Below are positions 26,907 through 35,534 of a DNA stretch of 64,000 bases, piece after piece. The DNA is from Cohaesibacter haloalkalitolerans. Its GTDB lineage: Bacteria > Pseudomonadota > Alphaproteobacteria > Rhizobiales > Cohaesibacteraceae. The notes beneath the pieces are model-generated. The model did not search any database. It saw only the letters and a list, made by a program, of their open reading frames with translations, and had not been told where the DNA came from. Position 1 is the stretch's first letter. Each line of letters opens with the position of its first letter. The stretch covers positions 434,001 through 498,000 of the forward strand of contig NZ_QNUM01000002.1 in the NCBI RefSeq assembly GCF_003574655.1, written 5' to 3'. The translations under genes were made by a program, and so were the position numbers.

Positions 26907-28931
26907 TTAAAAGGATAGGGTGAGGTTAGTTGCCTCCCCGAGATACTGTGGTTTGGCCAATTCCAATAGCCCGTGGTCAACCCAGAACACGGCCACTCCT
27001 TGAAGCGGATGTTGCGGGAACAGTCTTTCCACCAGTGCGGCGTAGCTGGAGAGCTGTGGCCAGTAGAGACCAAAGCCCTTACCCGCCCCGCCGGTTTTGT
27101 GGTCGATCAATAGGCATCCCTTTGGCCCAGTTGCTAACAAGTCGATCATGCCGGGAATTTCAGCACCTTCTTTGGTGTGACCTAGCAGAGGGATCTCACA
27201 GAGCAGATTGGTGTAACCATCGGACGAAAGCAAGGCTTTCAGTGTAGCTGCTCTCTCGGCGACCAGCGCTAGGGTTGCATCGTCCAATCCAGTTGCCTGG
27301 TGCAGAGCTGCAACTAGATCAGGCCGCGTCAGGCAAGTCCGTAGGGCAAGGTGTATCGCTGTCCCTCGGGCAGCGTCACTGACCGTGCGGGGCCATGGCG
27401 TGCCCAATTTGATAGCTTGGCCGTCTGGTGCAGGCAGGGCCGTCGTGGCTTGTGATGGCTTTAGCCTCCAGGGCGTCACGACCACAGTAGGCAAGGGGAT
27501 AGCGCTGCCGAGCCGTGGTGTGTCCGTGATCTCACCCCCCAGATACTCGGTGAAGCCTGCGTGTTCGGGCAACTGCCTGACGATGGCTGGGCAATCAATC
27601 CCGCCGATGTGCAGTTTATCACCACCGATTCGCGGAGCGCAGGCATCTGTGAAAACATGGAACAGGCACTTGGCTTCCGGTGCTTCCTCATCACGCTCTT
27701 TTAGGAAGCCTGGCCACTCCAGTACCAGCCGATCGCGAGCCCGGGTCATGGCGACGTAAAGAAGGTTCTTCGCATTTGCCTCGAAATCCGTCCGCCGATC
27801 CTCAATGAACCGCCGCTCGGCCTCAGGGGCGGCAAATCCCGGCGTGTGGATCAGTGCGGCCGAGGCCAGCGCGGCGTCCATATCGTCGATCTCGTCAAGC
27901 GCGGTGAACCGGGTCGCGGTGCTACCAGGCCAGTCTTCGATCCCATGGTCGAATTCCGCAACCACGGTGATCGGCCATTCACGCCCCTTGCTGGCGTGCC
28001 ATGTGACGATCTCGACCGCCTCGGCGCTGTTGGCGGCGGGGTCGGGACGGCGGTCGAAATCGCGCTCGCTGGCGAGGGCAGCCAGCCAGCCAAGAAACAC
28101 CTTGACACTTTCGCCATGGAAACCGGCTGCGGATTTTAGATCACGGTGCGCTGATTCGAAGTCGCTTGCTTCGGCTTCAAGCCGCAGTAGGTCTGCAGGC
28201 GCCTGTGCCGCGTCGGGCTGACGGCCAGCCCAAATCCGCAGGCCAGAAGCATTGATCACCAGGTCCACGGCATTGGAAATCGGCAAGCGAGCAAGGTGGT
28301 CCGACAAGGCCGCCAAGCGCATCAGGGTCGGATCATCCGTCAACCGACCTTGGATCTGCGCTTGCATGGCGGCTTGTAGGCTGAGCGGATCGGGGCCGAG
28401 GGTACGCAGGACAAGTGCGGCATACGCATCAGCAGGGTTCGCGGCATAGCTGAGCGCCGCGCAGGCTGCCCGAACAACCGGACTTGTCGCCCAGCCATCT
28501 TCAGCGATGCGGACTGGAACGCCGCGCGTGCGCAATTCCTCGGCATAGCGTGCCGGCAGACCAGAAGAGCGATGTCAGAGGGACGCGCGCTACTCGGGGC
28601 CCTGCTCTGTCGGTCTGTGATCGTTTCACCGGCCTGCAAGATCTGGGCGATGCGCCCTGCAACATGCTCTTGCGGCTTCGAATACTTTCTGACCCCACGA
28701 CCTTTGACGATGTTCAAAAAACTCTAGTGCTGGACCGGACACAGGATCACGCGTCGGGGCTAACGGGCTGTAGCCTGCGCCAAACAGCCCGGCGCCCATG
28801 GCATTGACGAAGTCCATCACCGCAGGTGTAGACCGCCAGTTGCGGTCAAGGGGCTGCGTCGCATCGGGGTTGGCCGCCGCCAGCTCCTGAGACAGGCGCG
28901 GATCAGCCCCCTGAAAGCCCATGATCGACTG
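26907..28931 (-). pseudogene. UvrD/AddA-type helicase-nuclease, N-terminally truncated with two frameshifts
   Basis: The long C-terminal frame (26907-28535) contains helicase motifs IVTWHASKGREWPITVVAEF and NLLYVAMTRARDRLVLEW and ends in a PD-(D/E)XK nuclease-like block with EIPGMIDLL...LLIDHKTGG. Upstream pieces lie in other frames: QSIMGFQGADPRL and LDRNWRSTPAVMDFV (about 28800-28931), then EHVAGRIAQILQAGETI (about 28640-28700), then EELRTRGVPVRIAEDGW. The Walker A half is missing. It resembles AddA or other ATP-dependent exonucleases. Confidence 0.75.
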
Positions 28932-28948
28932 TTTGACATCCCCCAGGC

Positions 28949-29134
28949 CCGGAAGACTTCCAGCAGTTGGCCGATCAACTCCGCAGCCTCAAAGGCCGCT
29001 TCCTCTTCTCCATCAACGATGTTCCCGAGATCCGAGAAATCTTCTCAGGCTTCGATATCGAAGAGGTGAGCCTTAGCTACTCGACAAACAGCAAAGGCTC
29101 CACGCAGGCGCGTGAGCTGGTGATCGGGAACTAG
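28949..29134 (+). pseudogene. DNA adenine methylase (D12 class) C-terminal fragment
   Basis: A frame lacking a start reads PEDFQQLADQLRSLKGRF, LFSINDVPEIREIFSGF, DIEEVSLSYSTNSKG and ARELVIGN before TAG. This is the C-terminal target-recognition and core end of Dam-like methyltransferases, where FLLSINDVPEIR-type and ELLI-type motifs are conserved. It is fused head to head to the broken helicase gene and probably derives from a prophage or restriction-modification locus. Confidence 0.65.
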
Positions 29135-29142
29135 GCCCCCGC

Positions 29143-29182
29143 AATGCCATTGCTGAGAACAGCCCCACAAAGCAATGGCATT
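29143..29182. repeat. 12-bp inverted repeat
   Basis: AATGCCATTGCT (29143-29154) and AGCAATGGCATT (29171-29182), perfect arms, 16-nt spacer. It lies just after the methylase fragment and 53 bp before the small gene at 29236, so it could be a terminator stem or an operator for that gene. Confidence 0.45.
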
Positions 29183-29235
29183 CGCTGGCAAAGAGGCTGG
29201 TCTGCTCCACATGTGTGGCATCCGAACAAAGGAGC

Positions 29236-29469
29236 ATGATGATGGAAAAGGAAATTGCACAAGCCGCCATGAAGGCCCTGCTGGAGACCATGAAAAAGGA
29301 AATCGAAAAGGCTTATGAAGAGGTCGATTTGGCGATAGAATATGTGACCGACGGCGAGCTGAATACCGCTGCCGGTGGCATGTATATCACCGAGCAATCG
29401 CTCGGCAAAGCGCAAGACCTGTTCAACGCCTTCAGGACCATTCATCAGGTTTCGTTCGATGGGGCGTAA
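29236..29469 (+). CDS. Small helical protein of unknown function
   Basis: 77 residues from ATG 29236, behind AAAGGAGC. Highly charged and helical: residues 1-35 are an amphipathic stretch with MKKEIEKAYEEVDLAIEYV that could form a coiled coil, followed by GELNTAAGGMYITEQSLG and a second helix. I do not recognise the family. The good ribosome-binding site and intact frame in an otherwise decayed neighbourhood favour a real gene. Confidence 0.5.
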   Translation: MMMEKEIAQAAMKALLETMKKEIEKAYEEVDLAIEYVTDGELNTAAGGMYITEQSLGKAQDLFNAFRTIHQVSFDGA

Positions 29470-29532
29470 GCCGGGTAATGCCCGCTTGGAGCCCAAATCA
29501 ACCGTAATGACGCGGGTTTGCTCGGGCAGAGT

Positions 29533-30057
29533 TTAGCGGGTTCGCCGAATTTTGCATGCTTCTATCCAGTCTTTGGGTAACACGTTTGCTGCCACATTTG
29601 GCGGCAAAGCATAGAATTCCATCCGCCGGTAGCTCCACGCAAAAGGCCTACAGTTCTTTAGTGCGGCACCATGCAAAAAGGGTTGAAATTTTCTAGGGGC
29701 ATTGCGAAATGAACTAAAAATAGAGGAATGAATTTCCTGATCAGGCGCGAATTCACTGATAATTTTTACACGTCGAATTTCAGCATAACCGCCAACCAAA
29801 ACAGCTGATAATCCCATTGAAAACACAATGAATAAAGCAGGAAGAAGTTGGCGGTGAACACCATGCTGCTTTGCAAAACTAGTTCCAATAGCAGCTAGCA
29901 AGACAGATAGAGGAAGAAGCGCTTGCCAGTAAGTCAGTCCTAATCGGTCTCGCCACATCAGTAGCAAAGCGAGCGCTTGGAATGGACCGCCAAACAACAG
30001 TAGCGAACAATAAATATATGCTAGAAGCGCCCAAACTGCTGCCATAAATGAAGTCAT
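29533..30057 (-). CDS. Hypothetical inner-membrane protein
   Basis: 174 residues. Three hydrophobic segments lie at about residues 7-35 (LLAYIYCSLLLFGGPFQALALLLMW in part), 44-60 and 72-90; the C-terminal 80 residues are polar with several basic patches. No family is recognised. AT content is higher than in the surrounding metabolic genes, consistent with an acquired gene. Between this gene and hipB at 30829 no coding sequence is supported. Confidence 0.45.
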   Translation of the reverse strand: MTSFMAAVWALLAYIYCSLLLFGGPFQALALLLMWRDRLGLTYWQALLPLSVLLAAIGTSFAKQHGVHRQLLPALFIVFSMGLSAVLVGGYAEIRRVKIISEFAPDQEIHSSIFSSFRNAPRKFQPFLHGAALKNCRPFAWSYRRMEFYALPPNVAANVLPKDWIEACKIRRTR

Positions 30058-30293
30058 TGCTTAAAACTGCTTTAAAGGGAAATATTTTCACAACGCACCA
30101 AAGGGTAGCATATACATAGCTTCGCTTCAAAGGCGGCTTTGTCCGCATAGTGTGAGTTAGAGGATAGTGCACCCCATTCCGGACTGCAAACACAGTTGCT
30201 TTTTGGGATAGGAAAACAGGGTCAAATCAAGCCATCAAACTGTCCAGGAAAAACAGTGGTTAAGGCGCGAGATGAGTGGGCCGATTGAATAGG

Positions 30294-30326
30294 CGACTTG
30301 TGCAAAGAAAAGTGTCGACTTGTGCA
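30294..30326. repeat. Direct repeat CGACTTGTGCA
   Basis: Two 11-bp copies (30294-30304 and 30316-30326), 22 bp centre to centre, about two helical turns. Lies 135 bp from the tRNA-like segment at 30461; could be arm-type protein-binding sites, but this is weak. Confidence 0.3.
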
Positions 30327-30460
30327 GAGTGAAAAGGCGCGCCACACAGACGGGTCGGATCTGGTGAAATCGCCTGACACACTCCGAGAAATCTGAGACC
30401 TAAAAATCCCATAATTCCAAGGACTTGTCGATATGAGTGGGACGGGCTGGGAAAAAATGA

Positions 30461-30477
30461 TGGTGCCCGGAGGCGGA
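30461..30477 (-). other. tRNA-Leu 3'-end-like segment, candidate attachment site
   Basis: Read on the minus strand the 17 bases are TCCGCCTCCGGGCACCA: the 3' strand of an acceptor stem pairing with GCCCGGA, a discriminator A and CCA, as in bacterial tRNA-Leu genes that begin GCCCGGA. No tRNA body is adjacent. Short tRNA 3' ends without a gene typically mark one end of an integrated element; everything to the right is island-like. The matching second copy and integrase would be outside the window. Confidence 0.4.
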
Positions 30478-30713
30478 TGTCATTTTCAGAGTCGTAACCG
30501 ATTGAAATTTCGATATAAAAAATTTGCAACCCCAAATTTTATGCCTGTGGATGGCACCGTTTTAGGCACTAGACCTTAGGCTAGGTTAGGCTCGCTTCCA
30601 GCTCAACCTGAAAATTTCGGCTCAACGTCTTCCAATCGGTGGATTCGGAATGCGAACGTCTTTCTCCATTCTATCCGATAGCCCGAGATAGGGACAAATC
30701 ACTTTTTTCTTCC

Positions 30714-30733
30714 ATCATCCCGTTCAGGATGAT
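30714..30733. promoter_or_regulatory. Candidate HipB operator 1
   Basis: ATCATCC-CGTTCA-GGATGAT, perfect 7-bp arms, about 100 bp upstream of hipB. Known HipB proteins bind TATCC-N8-GGATA palindromes, to which this is similar with a six-base spacer. Confidence 0.5.
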
Positions 30734-30815
30734 TTTAACCATATCATCCCCCCTATGGCACCCTTCGTCCCGCTCGGGTCTTTTTCGTGTATTTTTAACT
30801 GAGTTGTGCTAAATT

Positions 30816-30833
30816 CGTCCCGAAAGGGATGAT
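30816..30833. promoter_or_regulatory. Candidate HipB operator 2 at the hipB start
   Basis: CGTCCCGAAAGGGATGAT: TCCC-GAAA-GGGA palindrome overlapping the hipB start codon region (30829). A related TCCCGCTCGGG lies at 30768. Repeated related sites fit cooperative autorepression of hipBA. Confidence 0.45.
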
Positions 30834-31059
30834 CATGGCCAACATAGATAGTTCTCAAGATCTTGGAACGCTCATTAGAGACGAGCGCAAACGGCAGGTG
30901 CTGACACAAGAACAACTGGCAGCCCTTTCGGGGGTCGGCGTGCGCTTTGTGCGTGAGCTGGAGCATGGCAAGGAGAGTTGCCAAGTGGGACTGGCTCTCA
31001 CAGTCATGCAGACCCTTGGCCTCACCTTCACGGTCAACAACCGGGAGGATGACACATGA
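30829..31059 (+). CDS. hipB: HipB-like antitoxin (XRE helix-turn-helix)
   Basis: 76 residues (74 if the ATG at 30835 is used). The whole protein is an XRE domain: LGTLIRDERKRQVLTQEQLA, then ALSGVGVRFVRELEHGK and CQVGLALTVMQTLGLTF. Antitoxin of the hipBA module and probable autorepressor through the palindromes upstream. Its stop overlaps the hipA start (ATGA). Confidence 0.85.
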   Translation: MIMANIDSSQDLGTLIRDERKRQVLTQEQLAALSGVGVRFVRELEHGKESCQVGLALTVMQTLGLTFTVNNREDDT

Positions 31060-32312
31060 GCCGCTCTCTTGATGTCTATTTGCGTGAGAGTTTAGCAGGC
31101 TCCTTAATTCAGATGGATGATGGGCAACTCTGCTTCTTCTATGATCCTGACTACCTGTCTTCCAACGGAGCCGCTCTTTCAGTCTCAATGCCCCTGCAAG
31201 AGGCCCCCTACCCCGATGCGGTAGCCCGGCCTTTCTTTTCCGGACTGCTACCAGATGAGCGCGCGCGCAAAAGGCTGGCATCTGCCCTTGGCGTCTCGCA
31301 GCAAAATGCCTTTGGGCTGCTGGAAATCATCGGTGGTGAATGCGCTGGTGCCCTCTCGCTCTTGCCACAGGGATCAGAACCTCCGGACTTCAGGTCTCAG
31401 GATGTCGAGCCACTGGACGAGAAGCGCCTGAGCCAGATCCTTGATCTGTTGCGGGATCGCCCTTTGCTCGGCGGTGAGGAAGGTGTGCGCCTGTCCCTCG
31501 CCGGAGCACAGGATAAGTTAGCGGTATGCGTGAGTGACGGTCAAATCTCGCTTCCCAAAGCTGGCAAGCCGACAACACACATCCTAAAACCCTTTATTGA
31601 AGGGCTGAACGGTACGGTTGAGAATGAACTCTTCTGCATGCGTCTTGCAAACCGCGTCGGGCTACAGGCTCCACATGTCATCAAATCGTCAGCAGGAGAC
31701 ACCGACTTCATTCTGGTGGAACGCTATGACCGCGTTCAGGAAGCCGACGGCTCCATTGCCAAGCTGCATCAGGAAGACCTCTGTCAGGCCCTCAGTGTAC
31801 CGCCCGAACTCAAATATGAAGAAGAAGGCGGACCGGGGATCGCACAGTCGGCTGGTTTGATCCAGAAACATACGCGCCGTCCCGCAGCTGACAGGCTCGC
31901 CTTCCAGCGCATGGTGATGTTTCATTATATGGTTGGCAATGCAGACGCTCATGCCAAGAATTTCTCTTTGCTCTATCACGCCAGCACACCGGATCTAGCC
32001 CCCCTCTATGACGTGGTTTGCACTGCGGCCTATCCACGTCTGACCAAGAAACTGGCCATGCAGATTGGCGGCCAGGGTCTTGCTGACACGATCACGCTTG
32101 AACAATGGTACGCACTTGCTGCTCCAACCAAGGCTGCCCAAAGAGTGTTCCGCACCGAGCTGGCCACAATGGCCAACAGGGTCAAAGAAGAAGCCGATGC
32201 TCTGCTCGTCGAGCTGCAAGCCGAAGACCTCTTCCACCCGGTACTGAAGACCGTCAGGAAAATCATTGGCACGCGCGTCAAGCTTGTGAGAGACCAACTC
32301 GAGAAGGCATGA
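31056..32312 (+). CDS. hipA: HipA-family serine/threonine kinase toxin
   Basis: 418 residues. The N-terminal couple-HipA domain contains GLLPDERARKRLA; the kinase part has a P-loop-like VRLSLAGAQDKLAV near residue 150, KAGKPTTHILKP with the lysine, the catalytic loop GNADAHAKNFSLLY (Asp near residue 297) and the metal-binding APLYDVVCTA. HipA kinases phosphorylate glutamyl-tRNA synthetase or related targets and cause growth arrest; the target here is not known. All catalytic motifs look intact. Coupled to hipB. Confidence 0.88.
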   Translation: MSRSLDVYLRESLAGSLIQMDDGQLCFFYDPDYLSSNGAALSVSMPLQEAPYPDAVARPFFSGLLPDERARKRLASALGVSQQNAFGLLEIIGGECAGALSLLPQGSEPPDFRSQDVEPLDEKRLSQILDLLRDRPLLGGEEGVRLSLAGAQDKLAVCVSDGQISLPKAGKPTTHILKPFIEGLNGTVENELFCMRLANRVGLQAPHVIKSSAGDTDFILVERYDRVQEADGSIAKLHQEDLCQALSVPPELKYEEEGGPGIAQSAGLIQKHTRRPAADRLAFQRMVMFHYMVGNADAHAKNFSLLYHASTPDLAPLYDVVCTAAYPRLTKKLAMQIGGQGLADTITLEQWYALAAPTKAAQRVFRTELATMANRVKEEADALLVELQAEDLFHPVLKTVRKIIGTRVKLVRDQLEKA

Positions 32313-32347
32313 AGAAGGCTCCGGCATTTGCCGGAGCCCTTGCTATG

Positions 32348-32674
32348 TCATTCGCCACGGTGTCCATTGGGACGTGACCAGATCAGGATGTAGCTTTCAC
32401 CATCTTCATCGTCGAAGAGGTTGGCATAGATCGGAGCTGTGAAGCTGGGATCATCCAGTTTGAGGCCAAGATAGTCACGACCTTCGCTGGATCGCTTGGA
32501 CCAGGCAGCCCCGATTTCCGCACGGCCGACTAGGACACGGTGGCTGGGAGCGTTTTCGCCAGTTGCGCGAATGTCGGGAATGATGCGGACGCCTTTTGCC
32601 TGGACGCTGAGAGTGACGATTTCGCCGGTGTATTCGTTGGTGCCGTTCTTCTTGAAGGTGCCGATGGTAGCCAT
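32348..32674 (-). CDS. DUF736 family protein
   Basis: 108 residues. Starts MATIGTFKKNGTNEYTGEI and continues with VLVGRAEIGAAWSKRS, YLGLKLDDPSF and YANLFDDEDGESYILIWSR, the complete DUF736 pattern. These small proteins are widespread on alphaproteobacterial plasmids and ICEs, of unknown function, and support assigning this region to the same mobile element as the trb genes at the right end. It converges on hipA. Confidence 0.85.
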   Translation of the reverse strand: MATIGTFKKNGTNEYTGEIVTLSVQAKGVRIIPDIRATGENAPSHRVLVGRAEIGAAWSKRSSEGRDYLGLKLDDPSFTAPIYANLFDDEDGESYILIWSRPNGHRGE

Positions 32675-33159
32675 TTTAAATCTCCATTTTGTTTCCGAAC
32701 CCGCACCATGCGGTCTCGATGGCGATCAAAAGGCCGAAGATGATTGCCGCCGCATCCTTGCGACCGAAGCACAGCGGAGGATGGAAAGGAGAGGCTTTGT
32801 TGTTTCGCGAGGAAATTCGGCTCGCCGACAGGGGAAGAAAGCCAATCCGAACCATTGCGGCATAGCCAATCGAGGCAAAAGCCGTTCTTCGGCCAGATCA
32901 AGCCAGTTGAAGAGACCGTTTGGGGTCGAACCGGAAGCAGGAAAAATAGAGATGATGGCAACTTGAGTAAAAGTGAAAGAAAGTTGGCATTGAACAACTG
33001 TAGACTAGCGTAGCCTATGCGATGCCCAAGACTTAGTCTCTCAAAAGCAAACATTACGAAAACTTTCGTGCAGATTGGTTGATTGACGTCCAGAGCAGCC
33101 GTGATCAACCGCACCCTGGATTAGCCGAGCGCGGCTGACTTAGTTATCAAGTTCGGCAC
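32675..33159. other. Non-coding region upstream of the DUF736 gene
   Basis: 485 bp with no supported gene; minus-strand frames through it lack family character. The first part, next to the DUF736 start, is GC-rich and contains the small hairpin CCGCACCATGCGG (about 32701-32713). It may be a long leader or part of the transfer control region of the element. Confidence 0.3.
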
Positions 33160-33585
33160 CTAATTTAAGATCCCATTGGCTTGCTGCGTTTCCCTGACGA
33201 AGCGGACGATTTGTTGCAGATCTGCGCGAGTTATATGCGGTTGGGCGGGCATATTACCGTAGGGCCAGTGATGTTTACGAACACCGTTGGCAACCGCGAG
33301 CTCAAAACTTATGTCGGCGTGGTGACTGGGTTTGTAGATAGGATGGATCAGCGGAGGCCCCATTTCGGTCCCCTTGCCATTTTCGCCGTGGCATGCAGCG
33401 CAATTGTCGTTGAAAAGCTCCTGTCCATTGGCGGCAACAGGAGACAGATCCGGCACAGTCACATTCACGATTCTGGATGTAGTAGAAGATGACCTGCCAG
33501 CGCCGTCAAAGAATTTTGTTACGATTACTGCGCCACCCGCAATGAGAGCGGCCATAACAGCATATTTTGTCCAGTTCATTTTCAT
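33160..33585 (-). CDS. Membrane-anchored c-type cytochrome
   Basis: 141 residues. An uncleaved N-terminal anchor spans residues 8-27. The single haem motif CAACH lies in LFNDNCAACHGENGKG near residue 60, and the axial methionine is probably in YGNMPAQP near residue 112. Class I cytochrome c fold ending in LQQIVRFVRE. It is the last gene of the copper cluster on this strand and overlaps the DUF2933 gene by 4 bp (ATGA). Possibly an electron carrier in periplasmic copper handling (inference). Confidence 0.8.
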   Translation of the reverse strand: MKMNWTKYAVMAALIAGGAVIVTKFFDGAGRSSSTTSRIVNVTVPDLSPVAANGQELFNDNCAACHGENGKGTEMGPPLIHPIYKPSHHADISFELAVANGVRKHHWPYGNMPAQPHITRADLQQIVRFVRETQQANGILN

Positions 33586-33902
33586 GGCTGCTCTTTTTGA
33601 AGAGTATTTTTAAAAGACGGAATTTCAAGTTCTCTTGGTTCGGCTTTCTCTTCCTTTTCGTGATCACAGTGACCGCCCATCATCCGATGCATGAACATAT
33701 GCATGACGAGGCAACCAACAATCGGCAGCAAAGCGGCCAGGCCGTTGCTCGTGGAAACATCCTCTCCGGTCTCAATGAAGATTGAGGCCGCCGAGGCCAG
33801 CATGAGCGTGCAACAGACGACCATCATCCAACCATGGCCCGTCTTGGGCATGATGCGGGTCAGGAGGGACGATTGTTGCTTGTGGTGGGTGTTATGATTC
33901 AT
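33582..33902 (-). CDS. DUF2933 family membrane protein
   Basis: 106 residues from ATG 33902 (MNHNTHHK); an in-frame extension to 33926 is less likely. Two hydrophobic segments: residues about 24-42 (WMMVVCCTLMLASAA) and 55-75 (LLPIVGCLVMHMFMHRMM), then GGHCDHEKEEKAEP. The His/Met-rich ends (HTHHK, MHMFMHRMMGGH) suit metal contact. DUF2933 proteins often sit in heavy-metal clusters. Coupled to the cytochrome c gene. Confidence 0.7.
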   Translation of the reverse strand: MNHNTHHKQQSSLLTRIMPKTGHGWMMVVCCTLMLASAASIFIETGEDVSTSNGLAALLPIVGCLVMHMFMHRMMGGHCDHEKEEKAEPRELEIPSFKNTLQKEQP

Positions 33903-34074
33903 GGACTTGACCTGTTGCAGGCACAAATATCCCGCCTGCTAGAAATTTGACATTAATTTGGGAAAGTGGAGACAAAGGCAGACGCTGGCTCATATCGATG
34001 AAACCGTACAGCCGCGGATCGGGCTGATCCAACCCGCGGCCACGTTTCGATCTGTCTGAGACTTCAGTACAACC

Positions 34075-34425
34075 TTATTCCTGAGCTGGCTCTGAGGGGC
34101 GCTTCAGATCATCATCATCGTCACTGCCGCCCATCATTTCAAGCATTTCGTCCATATGAGAACTCATGAAAGCCATCATGCTCGACATCATGTCAGTCAT
34201 GCTTTCGCTATCGTTCATCATGGACGACATCATGCCATTCCCCATCATGCCATTGTTGCCCATCATGGAGGCCATCGACATCATGTGACCGGAGTTTCCC
34301 ATGCCGGGAAAGCGGCTGGACTGGTCGGAAGAGGTCTCATTGTCATGAGCAAAGCCAGACAAAGGAAGGGAAACAGCTCCTGCCAGAACAAGAGCTGCAG
34401 CGGTCGGGATCAATTTGATTTTCAT
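34075..34425 (-). CDS. Methionine-rich periplasmic protein, probable copper binding
   Basis: 116 residues with a signal peptide (residues 1-26, ending SLPLSGFAH). Residues 45-95 are extraordinarily rich in Met, repeating MM with Gly, Asn and Ser (MASMMGNNGMMGNGMMSSMM), a pattern known from Cu(I)-binding periplasmic proteins; the C-terminus is acidic (SDDDDD). No catalytic fold. In a CueR-governed cluster a periplasmic copper buffer is likely. Confidence 0.65.
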   Translation of the reverse strand: MKIKLIPTAAALVLAGAVSLPLSGFAHDNETSSDQSSRFPGMGNSGHMMSMASMMGNNGMMGNGMMSSMMNDSESMTDMMSSMMAFMSSHMDEMLEMMGGSDDDDDLKRPSEPAQE

Positions 34426-34471
34426 AGGTTTTACCTTTGATTGAGTTTCGAAAATTGTTTACGAAAGTCAA

Positions 34472-34846
34472 TCAGAGGCGCGGAGGTGGTGGCTCCGGAG
34501 AAAAGGAAAAGGCGTAGGGCAACTGTTCCCTTGGCAAGGGATCGCGCCCAGCCAGATATGAAGGACACCCCATCGCGGGTATTGGCAAAAAAGTTGCCTG
34601 AAGGCTGCAATGGGCTGACGAGCGGCTCATCATGCCCGCGCAATCTTCGCAGTCACCAGCCATCATGTCGGCCATTCCACCCATGTCCATCATGTTCATC
34701 ATCGACATGTGCTGCATGGAAGGCAGAGGTTCCTCATTCGAGGATTTGATGGCACCCAAGGTCCCGCCTGAAAAGCCAAGCGAGATCAGGCTGAAGACAA
34801 TCAGCGTATACCCTAGCTTTGCAAATTGGGAGGTGAAGTTCATCAT
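34472..34846 (-). CDS. Hypothetical Met/Cys-containing exported protein of the copper cluster
   Basis: 124 residues from ATG 34846 (a second ATG is at 34843). An N-terminal hydrophobic segment (YTLIVFSLISLGFSGGTLG) could be a signal or anchor. The middle has MQHMSMMNMMDMGG and DCEDCAGMM, possible Cu ligands, and the tail ends in SPEPPPPRL. The family is not named by me; similar small proteins occur near copper resistance genes. Follows cueR in the same direction. Confidence 0.5.
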   Translation of the reverse strand: MMNFTSQFAKLGYTLIVFSLISLGFSGGTLGAIKSSNEEPLPSMQHMSMMNMMDMGGMADMMAGDCEDCAGMMSRSSAHCSLQATFLPIPAMGCPSYLAGRDPLPREQLPYAFSFSPEPPPPRL

Positions 34847-34914
34847 CGGGATTCTAGGCTTCTTGGTTGTTTTTGGGTCCAACGGTCTCAGGAAGATTTG
34901 GCCGCAGGGAGTTT

Positions 34915-35352
34915 CTAGTTTTTACAACAGTGGTGTTTGCCATTCTCTTCGGCGGACCAGTTCACGGTTTTGTCCGAGAGGCCATCCAAAATTGGGCAAT
35001 CGGGTTTGTTGTCACCGTGGCAATGATTGACGAGTGTCCCCAGCGTTGCCTTAAGCGACTGGAGCTCGGTGATCTTCTGTTCGATTTCAATAATCTTACC
35101 TTGAGCTATAGCTTTTACATCTGAACTTGCACGATCCTTGTCATCATAGAGAGATAACAGCAGGCGGCATTCTTCAATGCTGAAACCGAGGCTGCGCGAC
35201 CGCTTCAGAAACGTAAGGCGATGAATGTCCTGGTCAGTGTAGGTGCGATATCCGTTTTCGGAGCGGATCGACGAGATCAGGTCGATCTCTTCGTAATAGC
35301 GGATCGTCTTGGTCGGCAATTCCGTTTTGCGTGCAGCCTGTCCGATATTCAT
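34915..35352 (-). CDS. cueR: CueR-like copper-responsive MerR regulator
   Basis: 145 residues. N-terminal MerR winged helix: MNIGQAARKTELPTKTIRYYEEIDL, followed by GYRTYTDQDIHRL and the dimer helix. The metal loop has C111 and C119 in HCHGDNKPDCPIL, spaced as in CueR Cu(I)/Ag(I) sensors. An extra C-terminal HHCCKN tail may add ligands. Three promoters in this cluster have the 19-bp spacer that MerR proteins remodel (35535, 37078, 37146). Its ATG overlaps the stop of a 56-residue frame upstream, so translation is coupled to it. Confidence 0.88.
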   Translation of the reverse strand: MNIGQAARKTELPTKTIRYYEEIDLISSIRSENGYRTYTDQDIHRLTFLKRSRSLGFSIEECRLLLSLYDDKDRASSDVKAIAQGKIIEIEQKITELQSLKATLGTLVNHCHGDNKPDCPILDGLSDKTVNWSAEENGKHHCCKN

Positions 35353-35519
35353 GATCTCTCTCTTACTATGTGCGAGCCGTATATGCGCTCTAACTGGTCC
35401 AGTTCCTGTCCTGAAAAGCCCAAAGTTCCGGCCTTTGCAATGAGATGCGGTAAAGTTTCAGACTGTTTCTTTTCCGGCAACATACGTTTGCCAAGCCATT
35501 CCTGCTCCGGTCTCTTCAT
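35349..35519 (-). CDS. 56-residue protein coupled to cueR
   Basis: From ATG 35519 the frame encodes MKRPEQEWLGKRMLP, then EKKQSETLPHLIAKAGTLG and SGQELDQLERIYG to a TGA at 35349-35351 that overlaps the cueR ATG. It lies directly behind the CueR-type promoter at 35535-35565. Hydrophilic, mostly helical, no cysteine. Only about 9 nt would separate a normal transcription start from this ATG, so the leader is very short. No family recognised; the overlap with cueR and proximity to the promoter argue for a real gene. Confidence 0.5.
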   Translation of the reverse strand: MKRPEQEWLGKRMLPEKKQSETLPHLIAKAGTLGFSGQELDQLERIYGSHIVRERS

Positions 35520-35534
35520 TTCAATAGTCCCTTC

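Noticed and set aside
32530-33114. 194-codon minus-strand frame through the DUF736 gene
   Set aside because: It overlaps the real DUF736 frame out of phase and has no family look outside it.
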